Shown here one piece after another: positions 1 to 9,754 of a stretch of 64,000 nt of DNA (the stretch's first letter is position 1; every line of letters starts with the position of its first letter). The DNA lies in the NCBI GenBank assembly GCA_014649155.1, contig BMSM01000007.1, positions 62,001 through 126,000 of the forward strand, in the 5' to 3' direction. Made by a program: the position numbers and the translations under genes. The notes beneath the pieces were generated by a model, which saw only the letters and a program-made list of their open reading frames with translations, was not told the DNA's origin and did not search any database. The stretch comes from Streptomyces griseoviridis (GTDB lineage Bacteria; Actinomycetota; Actinomycetes; Streptomycetales; Streptomycetaceae).

Positions 1-782
1 TAGGAGGCGAGCCGTCCGAGCTTCACCGTGCCGTCGTCGTGGACCTGGATGTCGTCGATGATGCGCACCCCGTGCCCGAGCCGGTCGGCGCCGCACCACT
101 GGAGCGCCTGCCAGATGGACGGCAGCCCGAACGCCTCGCCGGCGTGGATGGTGAAGTGGTTGTTCTCCCGCTTCAGGTACTCGAAGGCGTCGAGGTGCCG
201 GGTGGGCGGGTAGCCGGCCTCGGCGCCGGCGATGTCGAAGCCGACGACGCCGAGATCGCGGTGGCGGTTGGCGAGTTCGGCGATCTCCAGGGAGCGGGCG
301 GCGTGCCGCATGGCGGTGAGCAGGGCTCCGACCCGGATGCGGTGCCCGGCCTCGCGGGCCCGCCGCTCCCCCTCCCGGAAGCCCTCGTTGACCGCCTCGA
401 CGACCTCCTCCAGGGTGAGGCCGCCCTCCAGGTGCTGCTCGGGCGCGTACCGCACCTCGGCGTAGACGACCCCGTCGGCGGCGAGGTCCTCGGCGCACTC
501 GGCGGCCACCCGGACCAGCGCGGCACGGGTCTGCATCACACCGACGGTGTGCGAGAAGGTCTCCAGGTACCGCTCCAGCGAACCGGAGTCGGCGGCCTGG
601 CGGAACCAGCGCCCGAGCCGGTCGGGATCGGTCTCGGGGAGCGCCGGGTAGCCGCTCTCGCGGGCGAGGTCGACGACGGTCGCGGGGCGCAGCCCGCCGT
701 CGAGGTGGTCGTGCAGCAGAACCTTGGGCGCCCGGCGGATCCGGTCCGGCGTCGGGGACTTCGCGGTGGTCTGGCTCGTCAT
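1..782 (-). CDS. add: Adenosine deaminase, 3' end beyond the window
   Basis: Deaminates adenosine to inosine (purine salvage, cytosol). About 260 N-terminal residues are present. The zinc-binding HxH lies at residues 24-26 within LLHDHLDGG, and the typical HAGE and GHGVRI motifs follow near residues 215-240. Family members are about 340-390 residues, so roughly the last 100, including the second aspartate motif, lie outside. The ATG start fits the family N-terminus MTSQTT; the ribosome site is weak. A palindrome shared with the nucleoside transport genes sits just upstream and suggests co-regulation with them. The identity is secure. Confidence 0.93.
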   Translation of the reverse strand, partial: MTSQTTAKSPTPDRIRRAPKVLLHDHLDGGLRPATVVDLARESGYPALPETDPDRLGRWFRQAADSGSLERYLETFSHTVGVMQTRAALVRVAAECAEDLAADGVVYAEVRYAPEQHLEGGLTLEEVVEAVNEGFREGERRAREAGHRIRVGALLTAMRHAARSLEIAELANRHRDLGVVGFDIAGAEAGYPPTRHLDAFEYLKRENNHFTIHAGEAFGLPSIWQALQWCGADRLGHGVRIIDDIQVHDDGTVKLGRLAS

Positions 783-798
783 TTCCGCACTCTAACTC

Positions 799-810
799 CT
801 ACGCGCGTAG
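799..810. promoter_or_regulatory. Palindromic operator-like site before add
   Basis: A perfect 12-base palindrome CTACGCGCGTAG, 17 bases before the add start codon. The same element occurs before the nucleoside ABC transporter operon, and half-altered copies occur before both BMP lipoprotein genes. It is probably the binding site of a dimeric repressor of nucleoside use. The regulator is not identifiable from this window. Confidence 0.6.
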
Positions 811-922
811 ATCGGGAGGGTGCGCGGGACCGGGCGGCCCGCGCGGCACCGGACCCGGCCGATACGTAACGGTGACCGCGCATACGGATGGCGGACACCC
901 GCGCTTCTGACACTGTTCTGCC

Positions 923-1681
923 ATGGCACAACAAGCGACGCCGGTGCGCGAGGCCCGGCTGGGGCGGGCGCTGGGTCCGCAGACGGCGGCGGTGAGCGGG
1001 GTGGCGGTGCTGCTCCCGGCGGGCGACGAGGTCTCCGGCCGCAGACCGTCCCCCGTGCTGGCGGCAACCTCGGTGCGGGCGTGGGGGCGGCGGCTGACGC
1101 GGGCGGGCCGCGACGAGGGGCTGGCCGCGCACGTCGTGCACTACCGCTACCGAGGCTGGAACGGCAGCGAGGCGCACCTCGCCCGGGACGCCGCCTGGGC
1201 CGCCGGGGAGGCCGTACGGCGCTACGGCGACGTCCCGGTCTGCCTGATCGGCGTGGGCATGGGCGGGCGGGCGGCGCTGCGCGCGGGCGGGCACGAGGCC
1301 GTCAACTCGGTCGTGGCGGTCGCCCCCTGGCTGCCGGAGGAGGACATGGCGGCGCCGCCCGAACCGGTGAAGCAGCTCTCCGGGCGCCGGGTGCTGATCG
1401 TGCACGGCACGGACGACGGGCGCTGCGACCCGGAGCTGTCGTTCCGGCTGGCGGCGCGGGCGAAGAAGGCGAACCGGGACGTGTGCCGGTTCGAAGTGCA
1501 CTCCGACGGGCACGCTTTGCGTCACTTCCGGGACGAAGTGGCCGCGCTGGTGGAGGACTTCGCGATGGGTGCGCTGTTCGGCCGCCCGTTCTCCCGCCCG
1601 GTGACGGACGCGCTCGCGGCGCCGCCGCCGCTGGGGCTGCGGATGCCGCTGGCGGTGGGGTTCGGCAAGACGCTGCGGTGA
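923..1681 (+). CDS. Alpha/beta-hydrolase-fold protein lacking the nucleophile serine
   Basis: A 252-residue protein with hydrolase-fold order: an oxyanion-region strand, a nucleophile-elbow-like segment CLIGVGMGGRAAL near residue 113, an acid-loop segment VHGTDDGRC and a late histidine in HSDGHAL. The expected G-x-S-x-G reads G-V-G-M-G, so the serine is glycine. The acid and histidine are still present. It may be a non-catalytic member of the fold or use different chemistry. It is transcribed away from add. CACTGT lies 6 bases before the ATG, so the transcript may be leaderless. The substrate is unknown. Confidence 0.7.
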   Translation: MAQQATPVREARLGRALGPQTAAVSGVAVLLPAGDEVSGRRPSPVLAATSVRAWGRRLTRAGRDEGLAAHVVHYRYRGWNGSEAHLARDAAWAAGEAVRRYGDVPVCLIGVGMGGRAALRAGGHEAVNSVVAVAPWLPEEDMAAPPEPVKQLSGRRVLIVHGTDDGRCDPELSFRLAARAKKANRDVCRFEVHSDGHALRHFRDEVAALVEDFAMGALFGRPFSRPVTDALAAPPPLGLRMPLAVGFGKTLR

Positions 1682-1752
1682 CGCCGCAGCGGTGCGGGGT
1701 CCGCCGGCGGGTGCGGGCGGCTCCACGGCCGGTCGCGCCGTGCCCGCGCCCG

Positions 1753-2703
1753 TCACGGCAGCAGACGGCCGCGCCGTGAGAGCAGGAACTCCTTGAAGGC
1801 GGCGACCGGGGGTGTGTCCGTCCGCCCCGCCAGCCAGGCCACGCCGATCTCCCGGACCGCGCGCGGTGCGGTGACCGTCAGTTCGGCGACTCCGGGGCGG
1901 GGCACGGCGGGCGGCGGGAGCAGGGCGACGCCCAGGCCCGCCGCGACCAGGCCGCGCAGCGTCTCCGCCTCCTCGCCCTCGAAGGCCACCCGGGGCCGGA
2001 ACCCGGCCTCCTCGCACACCGCGTCCGTGATGCGGCGCAGCCCGTAGCCGGGTTCCAGGGTCACGAAGGGCTCGTCGGCGGCCTCCGCGAGCCGGACCCG
2101 GCGCCGGGCGGCCAGCCGGTGGTCGGCGGGGACGACCAGGCGCAGCCGCTGCTCGTCCAGGCGGCGGCCGACGAGGTCCGGGGCGTCGGGCACCGGGGAG
2201 GTCAGGCAGAGGTCCAGTTCGCCGGCGCGCAGCCGCTCCAGCATGGCCTCGCCGTAGTTCTGGACGAGGCTGAAGCGGACGCGGGGGTGGTCGGCGCGGA
2301 AGGCGTGGATCAGTCCGGGGACGGTCTCGGCACCGAGGGTGTGCAGGAACCCGAAGGCGACCTTGCCGGTGGTGCGGTCGGCGTCGGCGCGGACCGCGTC
2401 GGCGGCCCGCTCGATCTCGGCGAGGGCGCGTTCGACGGAGGCGAGGAAGGTGTGCCCGGCGGGGGTGAGGGAGAGGGTGCGGCCGTGCCGGGCGAACAGG
2501 TCGACGCCGAGGTCCTGTTCGAGGCGGGCCAGTGCCCGGGAGAGGGTCGACTGGGGGACGTTCATCTCCCGCGCGGCACGGGTGACGTGCTCGGTGCGGG
2601 CCACGCCGGCGAAGTGCGCGAGGCGTGGCGCGAGCAGCGCGACGATGTCTTCTGTGTCACTGTCCCGTGACAGCCGCCGCTGTGAGCTTCGCTGATGCGC
2701 CAT
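1753..2703 (-). CDS. LysR-family transcriptional regulator
   Basis: A 316-residue LysR-type regulator. The winged helix-turn-helix is at about residues 30-90 (VTRAAREMNVPQSTLSRALA), followed by a periplasmic-binding-like effector domain (GKVAFGFLHTLGAETVPGL onward). It is divergent from an MFS transporter only 63 bases away, the classical arrangement for a LysR protein controlling its neighbour. The ATG at MAHQRSSQRR was chosen because reading further upstream would enter the opposite-strand transporter. Length is typical. The effector is unknown. Confidence 0.88.
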   Translation of the reverse strand: MAHQRSSQRRLSRDSDTEDIVALLAPRLAHFAGVARTEHVTRAAREMNVPQSTLSRALARLEQDLGVDLFARHGRTLSLTPAGHTFLASVERALAEIERAADAVRADADRTTGKVAFGFLHTLGAETVPGLIHAFRADHPRVRFSLVQNYGEAMLERLRAGELDLCLTSPVPDAPDLVGRRLDEQRLRLVVPADHRLAARRRVRLAEAADEPFVTLEPGYGLRRITDAVCEEAGFRPRVAFEGEEAETLRGLVAAGLGVALLPPPAVPRPGVAELTVTAPRAVREIGVAWLAGRTDTPPVAAFKEFLLSRRGRLLP

Positions 2704-2753
2704 GGGAACGATTATGGACGTTCCGTGCATTGGACGGATGAGTGCGGGGCTCC

Positions 2754-2766
2754 TACGGTCGTGGGC
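2754..2766 (+). promoter_or_regulatory. -10 element and leaderless start of the MFS gene
   Basis: TACGGT followed by seven bases and the ATG at 2767. No ribosome-binding site is visible between them, so transcription probably starts at or next to the start codon. It lies in the short gap shared with the divergent LysR gene. Confidence 0.5.
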
Positions 2767-4044
2767 ATGACTCCCGCCGATACCGGGGCGTCCACCACCG
2801 TGGGCGCCGCCGCACCCGTCGCCGATGTTCCCGACTCGCGTGTGGCCCCGGGCGGGCCCGGCTACCGCCGCATGAGCTTCGCCCTGTTCCTCGCGGGCGT
2901 CGCCACCTTCGCGCTGCTGTACTCCACGCAGGCCCTGCTGCCGCTGATCTCCGGTGACCTGGGGGTGTCGGCGGGCGACGCGAGCTGGACGGTGGCCGCC
3001 GCGACCGGCGGTCTGGCGGTGTTCGTCCTCCCGATGAGCGCCCTGTCGGAGCGGTTCGGCCGGCGTACGGTCATGACGGCCGCGCTCGCGGTCGCGGTGA
3101 CCGTCGGACTGCTGGTGCCCTTCGCCCCCTCGCTGCCGGCGCTGGTCGCGCTGCGCGCGGTGCAGGGCGCGGCGCTGGCCGGGCTGCCGGCCTCGGCGAC
3201 GGCGTACCTCGCGGAGGAGGTCACCCCGAAGGCGCTGGTGACGGCGATCGGCCTGTTCGTCGCGGGCAACAGCGTGGGCGGCATGAGCGGCCGGGTGATC
3301 ACCGGCTGGGTCGCGCAGGAGTGGGGCTGGCGGGTGGCCGTCGGCGTGATCGGCGTGGTGGCCGTGGGGTGTGCGGTGGCGTTCCGGATGCTGCTGCCGA
3401 GGCCGCGGCACTTCCGCCCGGGGTCGCTGCGCCCGCGGGTCCTCGCCGGGACCGTCCGCGACCACCTCTCCGACCCGCTGCTGCGGCGCCTGTACGCGAT
3501 CGGCGCCCTGTTCATGACGGTCTTCGGCGGCGTCTACACGGTGATCGGCTACCGCCTGACCGGGGACCCGTTCTCGCTGCCGCAGGGCATCGTCGGCTCG
3601 ATCTTCCTCGTGTACCTGGTCGGCACGGTCTCGGCGTCCACGTCGGGCCGGCTGGTGGGCCGGCTGGGACGGCGCGGGGCGCTGTACCTGGCGGGCGGCA
3701 CCACGGCGGCCGGTCTGCTGCTGTCGCTTGCGGACACCCTGCCGCTCGTCCTGCTGGGCCTGGTCCTGATCACGGCGGGCTTCTTCGCGGGGCACTCGGT
3801 GGCCTCCTCGGCGGTCAGCCGGACGGCGACGCACGGCCGGGCACAGGCGTCGGCCCTGTACCAGTCGGCGTACTACATCGGTTCCAGCGTGGGCAGCACG
3901 GCCGGCGCGACGGCCTTCCACGCCGGGGGCTGGCCGGGGACGGTCGGCGTCGGGCTGGTGGCGATGGCGGGCGTCGTGGCGATCACGCTGCTCGGCACGC
4001 GGGCGGCCCGCCGGCAGGCCGCGCGGGTTCCCGCGACGGCCTGA
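2767..4044 (+). CDS. MFS transporter (YnfM-like)
   Basis: A 425-residue major facilitator with about 12 hydrophobic segments, from FALFLAGVATFALLY near residue 38. The MFS signature between segments 2 and 3 is visible as ALSERFGRRTVM. The overall pattern is that of DHA1/YnfM-type drug or metabolite exporters. The start was placed at MTPADTGAS, directly behind the -10 element. It is paired with a divergent LysR regulator that probably controls it. The substrate cannot be told from sequence; an efflux role is an inference. Confidence 0.87.
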   Translation: MTPADTGASTTVGAAAPVADVPDSRVAPGGPGYRRMSFALFLAGVATFALLYSTQALLPLISGDLGVSAGDASWTVAAATGGLAVFVLPMSALSERFGRRTVMTAALAVAVTVGLLVPFAPSLPALVALRAVQGAALAGLPASATAYLAEEVTPKALVTAIGLFVAGNSVGGMSGRVITGWVAQEWGWRVAVGVIGVVAVGCAVAFRMLLPRPRHFRPGSLRPRVLAGTVRDHLSDPLLRRLYAIGALFMTVFGGVYTVIGYRLTGDPFSLPQGIVGSIFLVYLVGTVSASTSGRLVGRLGRRGALYLAGGTTAAGLLLSLADTLPLVLLGLVLITAGFFAGHSVASSAVSRTATHGRAQASALYQSAYYIGSSVGSTAGATAFHAGGWPGTVGVGLVAMAGVVAITLLGTRAARRQAARVPATA

Positions 4045-4207
4045 CCTCCCCCGCCCCCGGCCCGCCCCCGACCTGCCGCCCTGCCTCCCCGCGCCCCTGA
4101 CCTGCTGCTTTCCGCACTCTGCGCGCCATTGTCGGTGCGCTGCGGTAGCTTCCGGAGTGCGGGGCGCGAAGACGCGCGCGGCAGGACTCCACAGGGGTGG
4201 GTGGACG

Positions 4208-5212
4208 ATGACCAACGGCACGGCGGCGCCGGAGCTGGACGCGGCACTGGAGAAGCACCGGGTCGAGCTGACCGGGTACTGCTACCGGATGCTCGGCTCC
4301 TCCTTCGAGGCGGAGGACGCGGTCCAGGACACCCTGGTCCGCGCCTGGCGGAGCTACGACAAGTTCGAGGGCCGCTCCAGTCTCCGCTCCTGGCTGTACC
4401 GCATCGCGACCAACGTCTGCCTGGACATGCTGAGCGCGGGCAGCAAGCGGGCGCGGCCGATGGACCTGACGGAGGCCACCCCGCTGGCCCGGGCGGTCCT
4501 GTCGCCCCGGCCGGACCACACCTGGCTGGAGCCGATGCCGGACGCCCGGATGCTGCCGGCGGCCGACGACCCCGCGGAGGCCGCGGTGGCCAAGGAGTCG
4601 GTGCGGCTCGCCTTCATGGCGGCCCTCCAGCGGCTGCCGCCCAAGCAGCGGGCGGTGCTCATCCTGCGCGAGGTGCTCGCCTGGCGGGCGAGCGAGGTCG
4701 CCGAGCTGCTCGGCACCACGGTCGCGTCGGTCAACAGCGCGCTCCAGCGGGCCCGCGCCACGCTGGCGGAGCGGGACGGCGAGGGCCCCGCCGGGGAGGT
4801 GTCCGACCCGCTGGACGAGGAGCAGCGCAAGCTCCTCGACCGGTACGTGGCCGCGTTCGAGGGGTACGACATGACGGCCCTGACCGCGCTGCTGCACGAG
4901 GACGCGGTGATGACGATGCCGCCGTTCGACCTGTGGCTGGCGGGTCCGGCGGACATCACGGGCTTCATGACCACGATCGGCGCGTCCTGCGCGGGCTCGC
5001 GCCTGGTGCCGGTCCGGGCCAACGGGCTGCCGGCCTTCGCGCACTACAAGCCGGACCCGGAGGCGGGCGGCTTCTCGCCGTGGGCGGTGCAGGTGCTGGA
5101 GATCTCAGCGGGCCGCATCACCGGGTTCCACTGCTTCCTCGACACCGCGCGCTGGTTCCCGCTGTTCGGCCTCCCCCTCCACCTCGAAGCGGAGGCCGAC
5201 CAGAGCGAGTAG
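4208..5212 (+). CDS. ECF sigma factor with C-terminal SnoaL-like domain
   Basis: A 334-residue RNA polymerase sigma-70 family protein. Region 2 is near residues 12-80 (YCYRMLGSSFEAEDAVQDTLVRAW, SWLYRIATNVCLDML) and region 4 near 145-190 (LQRLPPKQRAVLILREVLAW, TTVASVNSALQRAR). A SnoaL/NTF2-like domain follows from about residue 200 (LLDRYVAAFEGYDMTALTALL). This layout matches the SigG-type/TIGR02960 group of large ECF factors, in which the tail replaces a separate anti-sigma factor. The start at MTNGTAAPE follows a GGTGGGTGG stretch. The 3' end overlaps the convergent STAS gene. Confidence 0.9.
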   Translation: MTNGTAAPELDAALEKHRVELTGYCYRMLGSSFEAEDAVQDTLVRAWRSYDKFEGRSSLRSWLYRIATNVCLDMLSAGSKRARPMDLTEATPLARAVLSPRPDHTWLEPMPDARMLPAADDPAEAAVAKESVRLAFMAALQRLPPKQRAVLILREVLAWRASEVAELLGTTVASVNSALQRARATLAERDGEGPAGEVSDPLDEEQRKLLDRYVAAFEGYDMTALTALLHEDAVMTMPPFDLWLAGPADITGFMTTIGASCAGSRLVPVRANGLPAFAHYKPDPEAGGFSPWAVQVLEISAGRITGFHCFLDTARWFPLFGLPLHLEAEADQSE

Positions 5213-5458
5213 GGCGCGCAGGGCCGGATCGGGAGCGCGCAGTCTGATCCGGCCCCCGTGGCGCAGCGCGGCCAGCTGGAGCCGGGCCAGCACGTCGACC
5301 GCGGCGAGCCCGGGCGGCCCCAGCCCGCCGACGTCGCAGACGACCACCCCGGCCCGGGTGGCGTCCAGCAGCGCGCGTACGTCGGCGCAGAGCCGGGGCA
5401 GGGTCTGGCGGGAGACGGGCCCCGGAAGCGCGAGCACGGCAGGTGTCTCGGCATCCAC
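5105..5458 (-). CDS. STAS-domain protein, anti-anti-sigma-like
   Basis: A 117-residue protein with STAS-domain character: LALPGPVSRQTLPRLCADVRALL, then VVVCDVGGLGPPGLAAVDVLARLQ and GRIRLRAPDPALRALLALVGL. STAS proteins usually bind anti-sigma kinases. The position that is normally a phosphorylated serine is hard to assign here (GGLGPPGLAAVD has no serine), so it may not be switched by phosphorylation. The last 108 bases are antisense to the end of the ECF sigma gene. It may be functionally linked to that sigma factor, but this is only inferred from position. Confidence 0.7.
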   Translation of the reverse strand: MDAETPAVLALPGPVSRQTLPRLCADVRALLDATRAGVVVCDVGGLGPPGLAAVDVLARLQLAALRHGGRIRLRAPDPALRALLALVGLRFEVEGEAEQREPARGVEEAVEPGDAAR

Positions 5459-5506
5459 GCCCCGGTAGACCGGGGTCCGGGGCGGAACTCATCGGCGCCG
5501 GCGCGC

Positions 5507-6283
5507 TCAGGCCCGGGTGGGCAGGGTGAGGATCTCGGCGCCGTCCTCGGTGATGGCGATGGTGTGCTCGCTGTGGGCCGTGCGGCAGCCGGTGGCGCTG
5601 CGCAGGGTCCAGCCGTCGTCGTCGGTGACGAGCGTGGCGGTGTCCGCCATGACCCACGGCTCCAGGGCGAGCAGCAGGCCGGGGCGCAGGGGGTAGCCGC
5701 GGCCGGGGCGGCCGGTGTTCGGGACGTGCGGGTCCTGGTGCATCGTGGACCCGATGCCGTGCCCGCCGAACTCGGTGTTGACCCGGTATCCGGCCTCCTT
5801 CAGGACGGTGCCGATGGCGTGCGAGAGGTCGCCGATGCGGGCGCCGGGCCCGGCGGCGGCGATCCCGGCGGCCAGCGCGCGCTCGGTCGTGTCGATCAGC
5901 TTCACGCTCTCCTCGGGCCGCGCCTCGCCCACCAGGAAGCTGATGGCGGCGTCCGCGGCGACCCCGCCGAGGGAGACGGCGAGGTCGAGGGTGAGCAGGT
6001 CGCCGTCGGCGAGGGTCTGGTTCCGCGGCCGTCCGTGGAGCACGGCGTCGTTGACGGCCGTGCAGATGTAGTGCCCGAAGGGGCCGCGGCCGAAGGAGGG
6101 CGCGTAGTCGACATAGCAGGACGTGGCGCCGGCGTCGAGGATCATCTCCTTGGCCCAGCGGTCGATGTCGAGGAGGTTGGTGCCGACGGTGCTGCGGCCC
6201 TTCAGCGTGTGCAGGATGTCGGCGACCAGCGCGCCGGTGTCCCGCGCGCGGTCCAGCAGGGTGGGGTTGAGGATCTCGATCAC
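5507..6283 (-). CDS. map: Type I methionine aminopeptidase
   Basis: Removes the initiator methionine from nascent proteins (cytosol, two-metal enzyme). Domain signs are FGHYICTAVNDAVLHG, then metal ligands in DGDLLTLDLAVSLGGVAADAA, GHGIGSTMHQDPHVPN, LALEPWVM and AHSEHTIAITEDG. At about 258 residues it is standard length. The GTG at 6283 (IEILNPTLL follows) was preferred over an upstream start because an AAAGG motif precedes it. Streptomycetes carry several map copies. This one lies behind a repeated TATACCGG element that could regulate it. Confidence 0.88.
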   Translation of the reverse strand: MIEILNPTLLDRARDTGALVADILHTLKGRSTVGTNLLDIDRWAKEMILDAGATSCYVDYAPSFGRGPFGHYICTAVNDAVLHGRPRNQTLADGDLLTLDLAVSLGGVAADAAISFLVGEARPEESVKLIDTTERALAAGIAAAGPGARIGDLSHAIGTVLKEAGYRVNTEFGGHGIGSTMHQDPHVPNTGRPGRGYPLRPGLLLALEPWVMADTATLVTDDDGWTLRSATGCRTAHSEHTIAITEDGAEILTLPTRA

Positions 6284-6313
6284 GCGTCGGCGCCTTTCGC
6301 ACGCTTCCAATAA

Positions 6314-6340
6314 CTATACCGGCCATACTATACCGGTATT
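6314..6340. promoter_or_regulatory. Repeated CTATACCGG element upstream of map
   Basis: Two direct copies of CTATACCGG (6314-6322 and 6328-6336), 14 bases apart. The second lies inside the 10-base palindrome ATACCGGTAT. On the map strand TATAGT occurs twice, resembling -10 hexamers. It is AT-rich against the surrounding sequence and is probably a promoter with an overlapping operator; the regulator is unknown. Confidence 0.45.
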
Positions 6341-6465
6341 TGAATGGCCCGCACGGAAGACCGGCGTTGACCTGGGCATGCCTGGTGTCAGAGGGTTCGC
6401 TGTATGCCCCACGCATCCCCTCCTCGTGCTCTGCCCGCCGCCGTACCCGCCGTTCGGGGGGTGCC

Positions 6466-7386
6466 GTGCAGGGGGTGCTGACCGGCTTCGCGGTGATCGC
6501 GGTGGTGATCGCCGTCGGCTATCTGCTCGGCCGGCGCGGCTATCTGGGCGACCAGGGCCGCGAGGTGCTGACCCGGCTCGCCTTCCACGTGGCCTCGCCG
6601 GCCCTGCTGTTCACGACCTGCGCGCAGGCCGACCTGTCGGTGGTCTTCTCCAGCAGCCTGCTGGTGACGGCGCTCAGCACGGCGGCGGTCGCGGGCGTCT
6701 TCGTCACGGTCGGCGTGGTACGCCGCTGGGGCACGGGCCGGACCACGATCGGCGCCCTGTGCTCGGGTTACGTCAACTCCGGCAACCTCGGCATCCCGAT
6801 CGCCGTGTATGTGCTGGGCGACGCGTCGTTGGTGGCGCCGGTGCTGCTGTTCCAGCTCGTCGTGGTCGCACCGGTCGGGATGGCCTTCCTCGACCAGGCC
6901 GGCGACGGCCGCTCCGGCTCCCCCTGGTCCCGGCTGCTCGCCCCGCTGCGCAACCCGATAGCGCTGGGCTCGCTGACCGGCGTCGCGGTGGCCGCGCTCG
7001 GCGTCCATGTGCCGGCGCCGGTCATGGACCCGCTGACCCTGATCGGCAACATGTCCGTCCCGGCGGTCCTGATGGCGTTCGGCATCTCCTTGTGCGGCAG
7101 CGCGATGCCCTTCCGGGGCCCGGACCGCTCCCCCGTCCTGCTGGCGGTGGCCCTGAAGTCGGTGGGCCAGCCCGCCGTCGCCTGGGCCCTGGCCGCCGGC
7201 GTCTTCGGCCTGCGCGGCGCGCACCTGCTGGACGTGGTGGTGACCTCGGCCCTGCCGACCGCCCAGAACATGTACACCTACGCCTCCGCCTACCGCGTCG
7301 GCGAACGCCTGGCCCGCGACGCCGTCCTGGTCTCGACGGTGACGGCGGTCCCGGTCCTGGTGGGGGTGGCGGCGGTACTGGGGTGA
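6466..7386 (+). CDS. AEC (auxin efflux carrier) family transporter
   Basis: A 306-residue membrane protein with about ten hydrophobic segments. Segment 1 is GFAVIAVVIAVGYLLGRRGYL, and the family motif region GYVNSGNLGIPIAVYVLG is near residue 100. The second half repeats the five-helix pattern (LALKSVGQPAVAWALAAGVFGL, LPTAQNMYTYAS). Bacterial AEC proteins export small organic anions such as malate. The start is the GTG before QGVLTGF; an in-frame extension upstream lacks transporter character. It is convergent with the Uma2 gene, 6 bases away. The substrate is unknown. Confidence 0.85.
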   Translation: MQGVLTGFAVIAVVIAVGYLLGRRGYLGDQGREVLTRLAFHVASPALLFTTCAQADLSVVFSSSLLVTALSTAAVAGVFVTVGVVRRWGTGRTTIGALCSGYVNSGNLGIPIAVYVLGDASLVAPVLLFQLVVVAPVGMAFLDQAGDGRSGSPWSRLLAPLRNPIALGSLTGVAVAALGVHVPAPVMDPLTLIGNMSVPAVLMAFGISLCGSAMPFRGPDRSPVLLAVALKSVGQPAVAWALAAGVFGLRGAHLLDVVVTSALPTAQNMYTYASAYRVGERLARDAVLVSTVTAVPVLVGVAAVLG

Positions 7387-7392
7387 CGCCGG

Positions 7393-7977
7393 TCAGCCGG
7401 TGGGAAACTCGCTGGTGTCGAGCCGCAGACCGAAGGCTGCGGGCAGCTCGACCGGATCACCGAACCTGCCCGCGTGCAGCGTGCGGTAGACGTCACCCCG
7501 CGGTTCGCCGTACAGCGTGACGGTCGGTCCACCCGGAGCCCAACGGTCGACCAGCAGGTACAGGGGGATGCCGGCGGTGGCACAGGCGGCGGGCTTGGTG
7601 ACGCGGTCGTGGCGCGCGTTCGACCTGGAGGTGACCTCGACGACGAGTTCGGCGAGGGACGCGGGGATGTGGCTGTCGGACTCGCCGTCATCCGGCACGG
7701 GAGCCACCACGAGGTCGGGGATGAGCATGCCGAGACGGGACGGCACAGCGATCGCGAGTGTCTGGAAGATCTCCCAGTCCTCGGAGATCACCGGGTAGAG
7801 GCGACGTGCGATACGCGCCGCGATGACGTTGTGACGGACAGCGGGAGCGGGTGACACGGTGATGATCCCCTCGATGATCTCCACCTTGCTGCCCTTGGGC
7901 CACTCCATCTCCTCCCAGAACCGGACGAGATCGTCCCAGCTCTGCTCGGGGTCCTGGCTCACGGTGAGTGCGCTCAC
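7393..7977 (-). CDS. Uma2 family (DUF820) protein, intact
   Basis: A 194-residue PD-(D/E)XK-fold protein of the Uma2/DUF820 family. The family core is visible: VEIIEGIITVSPAPAVRHN near residues 32-50, the catalytic-type aspartate in LIPDLVVAP, and the glutamate in LAELVVEVTSRSN followed by PLYLLVDRW. These proteins are common in Streptomyces and are predicted nucleases, usually of unknown role. It is the only complete copy here; two other copies are frameshifted. Confidence 0.85.
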   Translation of the reverse strand: MSALTVSQDPEQSWDDLVRFWEEMEWPKGSKVEIIEGIITVSPAPAVRHNVIAARIARRLYPVISEDWEIFQTLAIAVPSRLGMLIPDLVVAPVPDDGESDSHIPASLAELVVEVTSRSNARHDRVTKPAACATAGIPLYLLVDRWAPGGPTVTLYGEPRGDVYRTLHAGRFGDPVELPAAFGLRLDTSEFPTG

Positions 7978-8015
7978 GGCGGTCTCCTAACGGTCCTCAC
8001 CGATCCCAGCATGCC

Positions 8016-8049
8016 GAACGGGACCGGCGGTGGTCCACCGGTCCCGTTC
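8016..8049 (-). terminator. Terminator of the nucleoside transport-cdd-deoA operon
   Basis: A perfect 12-base-pair hairpin, GAACGGGACCGG paired with CCGGTCCCGTTC across a 10-base loop, 23 bases beyond the deoA stop codon. There is no clear T-tract, as is usual in Streptomyces. Confidence 0.75.
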
Positions 8050-8071
8050 GTCCGATCGGGCGATCGCCAGG

Positions 8072-9349
<1,278 letters not shown>

Positions 9350-9361
9350 GACGGGTGTTCC

Positions 9362-9754
9362 TTACTTGGTGAGGTGGTCGGGGCCGAAGGCCTGCGGGAG
9401 CATCCCGGCGAGGGGCAGGACCCCCGCCGGTGTCTCCAGGAGCAGCTCCGCGCCGCCGAACTCGTACAGGAGCTGCCGGCAGCGGCCGCACGGGACGAGG
9501 ATCTCGCCCTGGCCGTCGACGCAGGTGAAGTGGGTCAGCCGCCCGCCGCCCGAGTTCAGCAGGGCGGAGACCAGCCCGCACTCGGCGCACAGGCCGAGGC
9601 CGTAACTGGCGTTCTCCACGTTGCAGCCGGTGACCGTGCGGCCGTCGTCGACCAGGGCCGCCGCGCCGACCGGATACCCGGAGTACGGGGCGTACGCCCG
9701 GGACATCGCGTCCCGGGCCGCCCGGCGCAGCGACTCCCAGTCGACGCCCGTCAC
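9362..9754 (-). CDS. cdd: Cytidine deaminase
   Basis: Converts cytidine and deoxycytidine to uridine forms. At 130 residues it is the homotetrameric type. Zinc ligands are visible: NVENASYGLGLCAE with C-A-E, and VPCGRCRQLLYEF with the PCxxC pair. The GTG start overlaps the stop of the upstream permease by four bases (GTGA), implying translational coupling. It lies between the transporter genes and deoA, so imported cytidine can be deaminated and then phosphorolysed. Confidence 0.94.
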   Translation of the reverse strand: MTGVDWESLRRAARDAMSRAYAPYSGYPVGAAALVDDGRTVTGCNVENASYGLGLCAECGLVSALLNSGGGRLTHFTCVDGQGEILVPCGRCRQLLYEFGGAELLLETPAGVLPLAGMLPQAFGPDHLTK

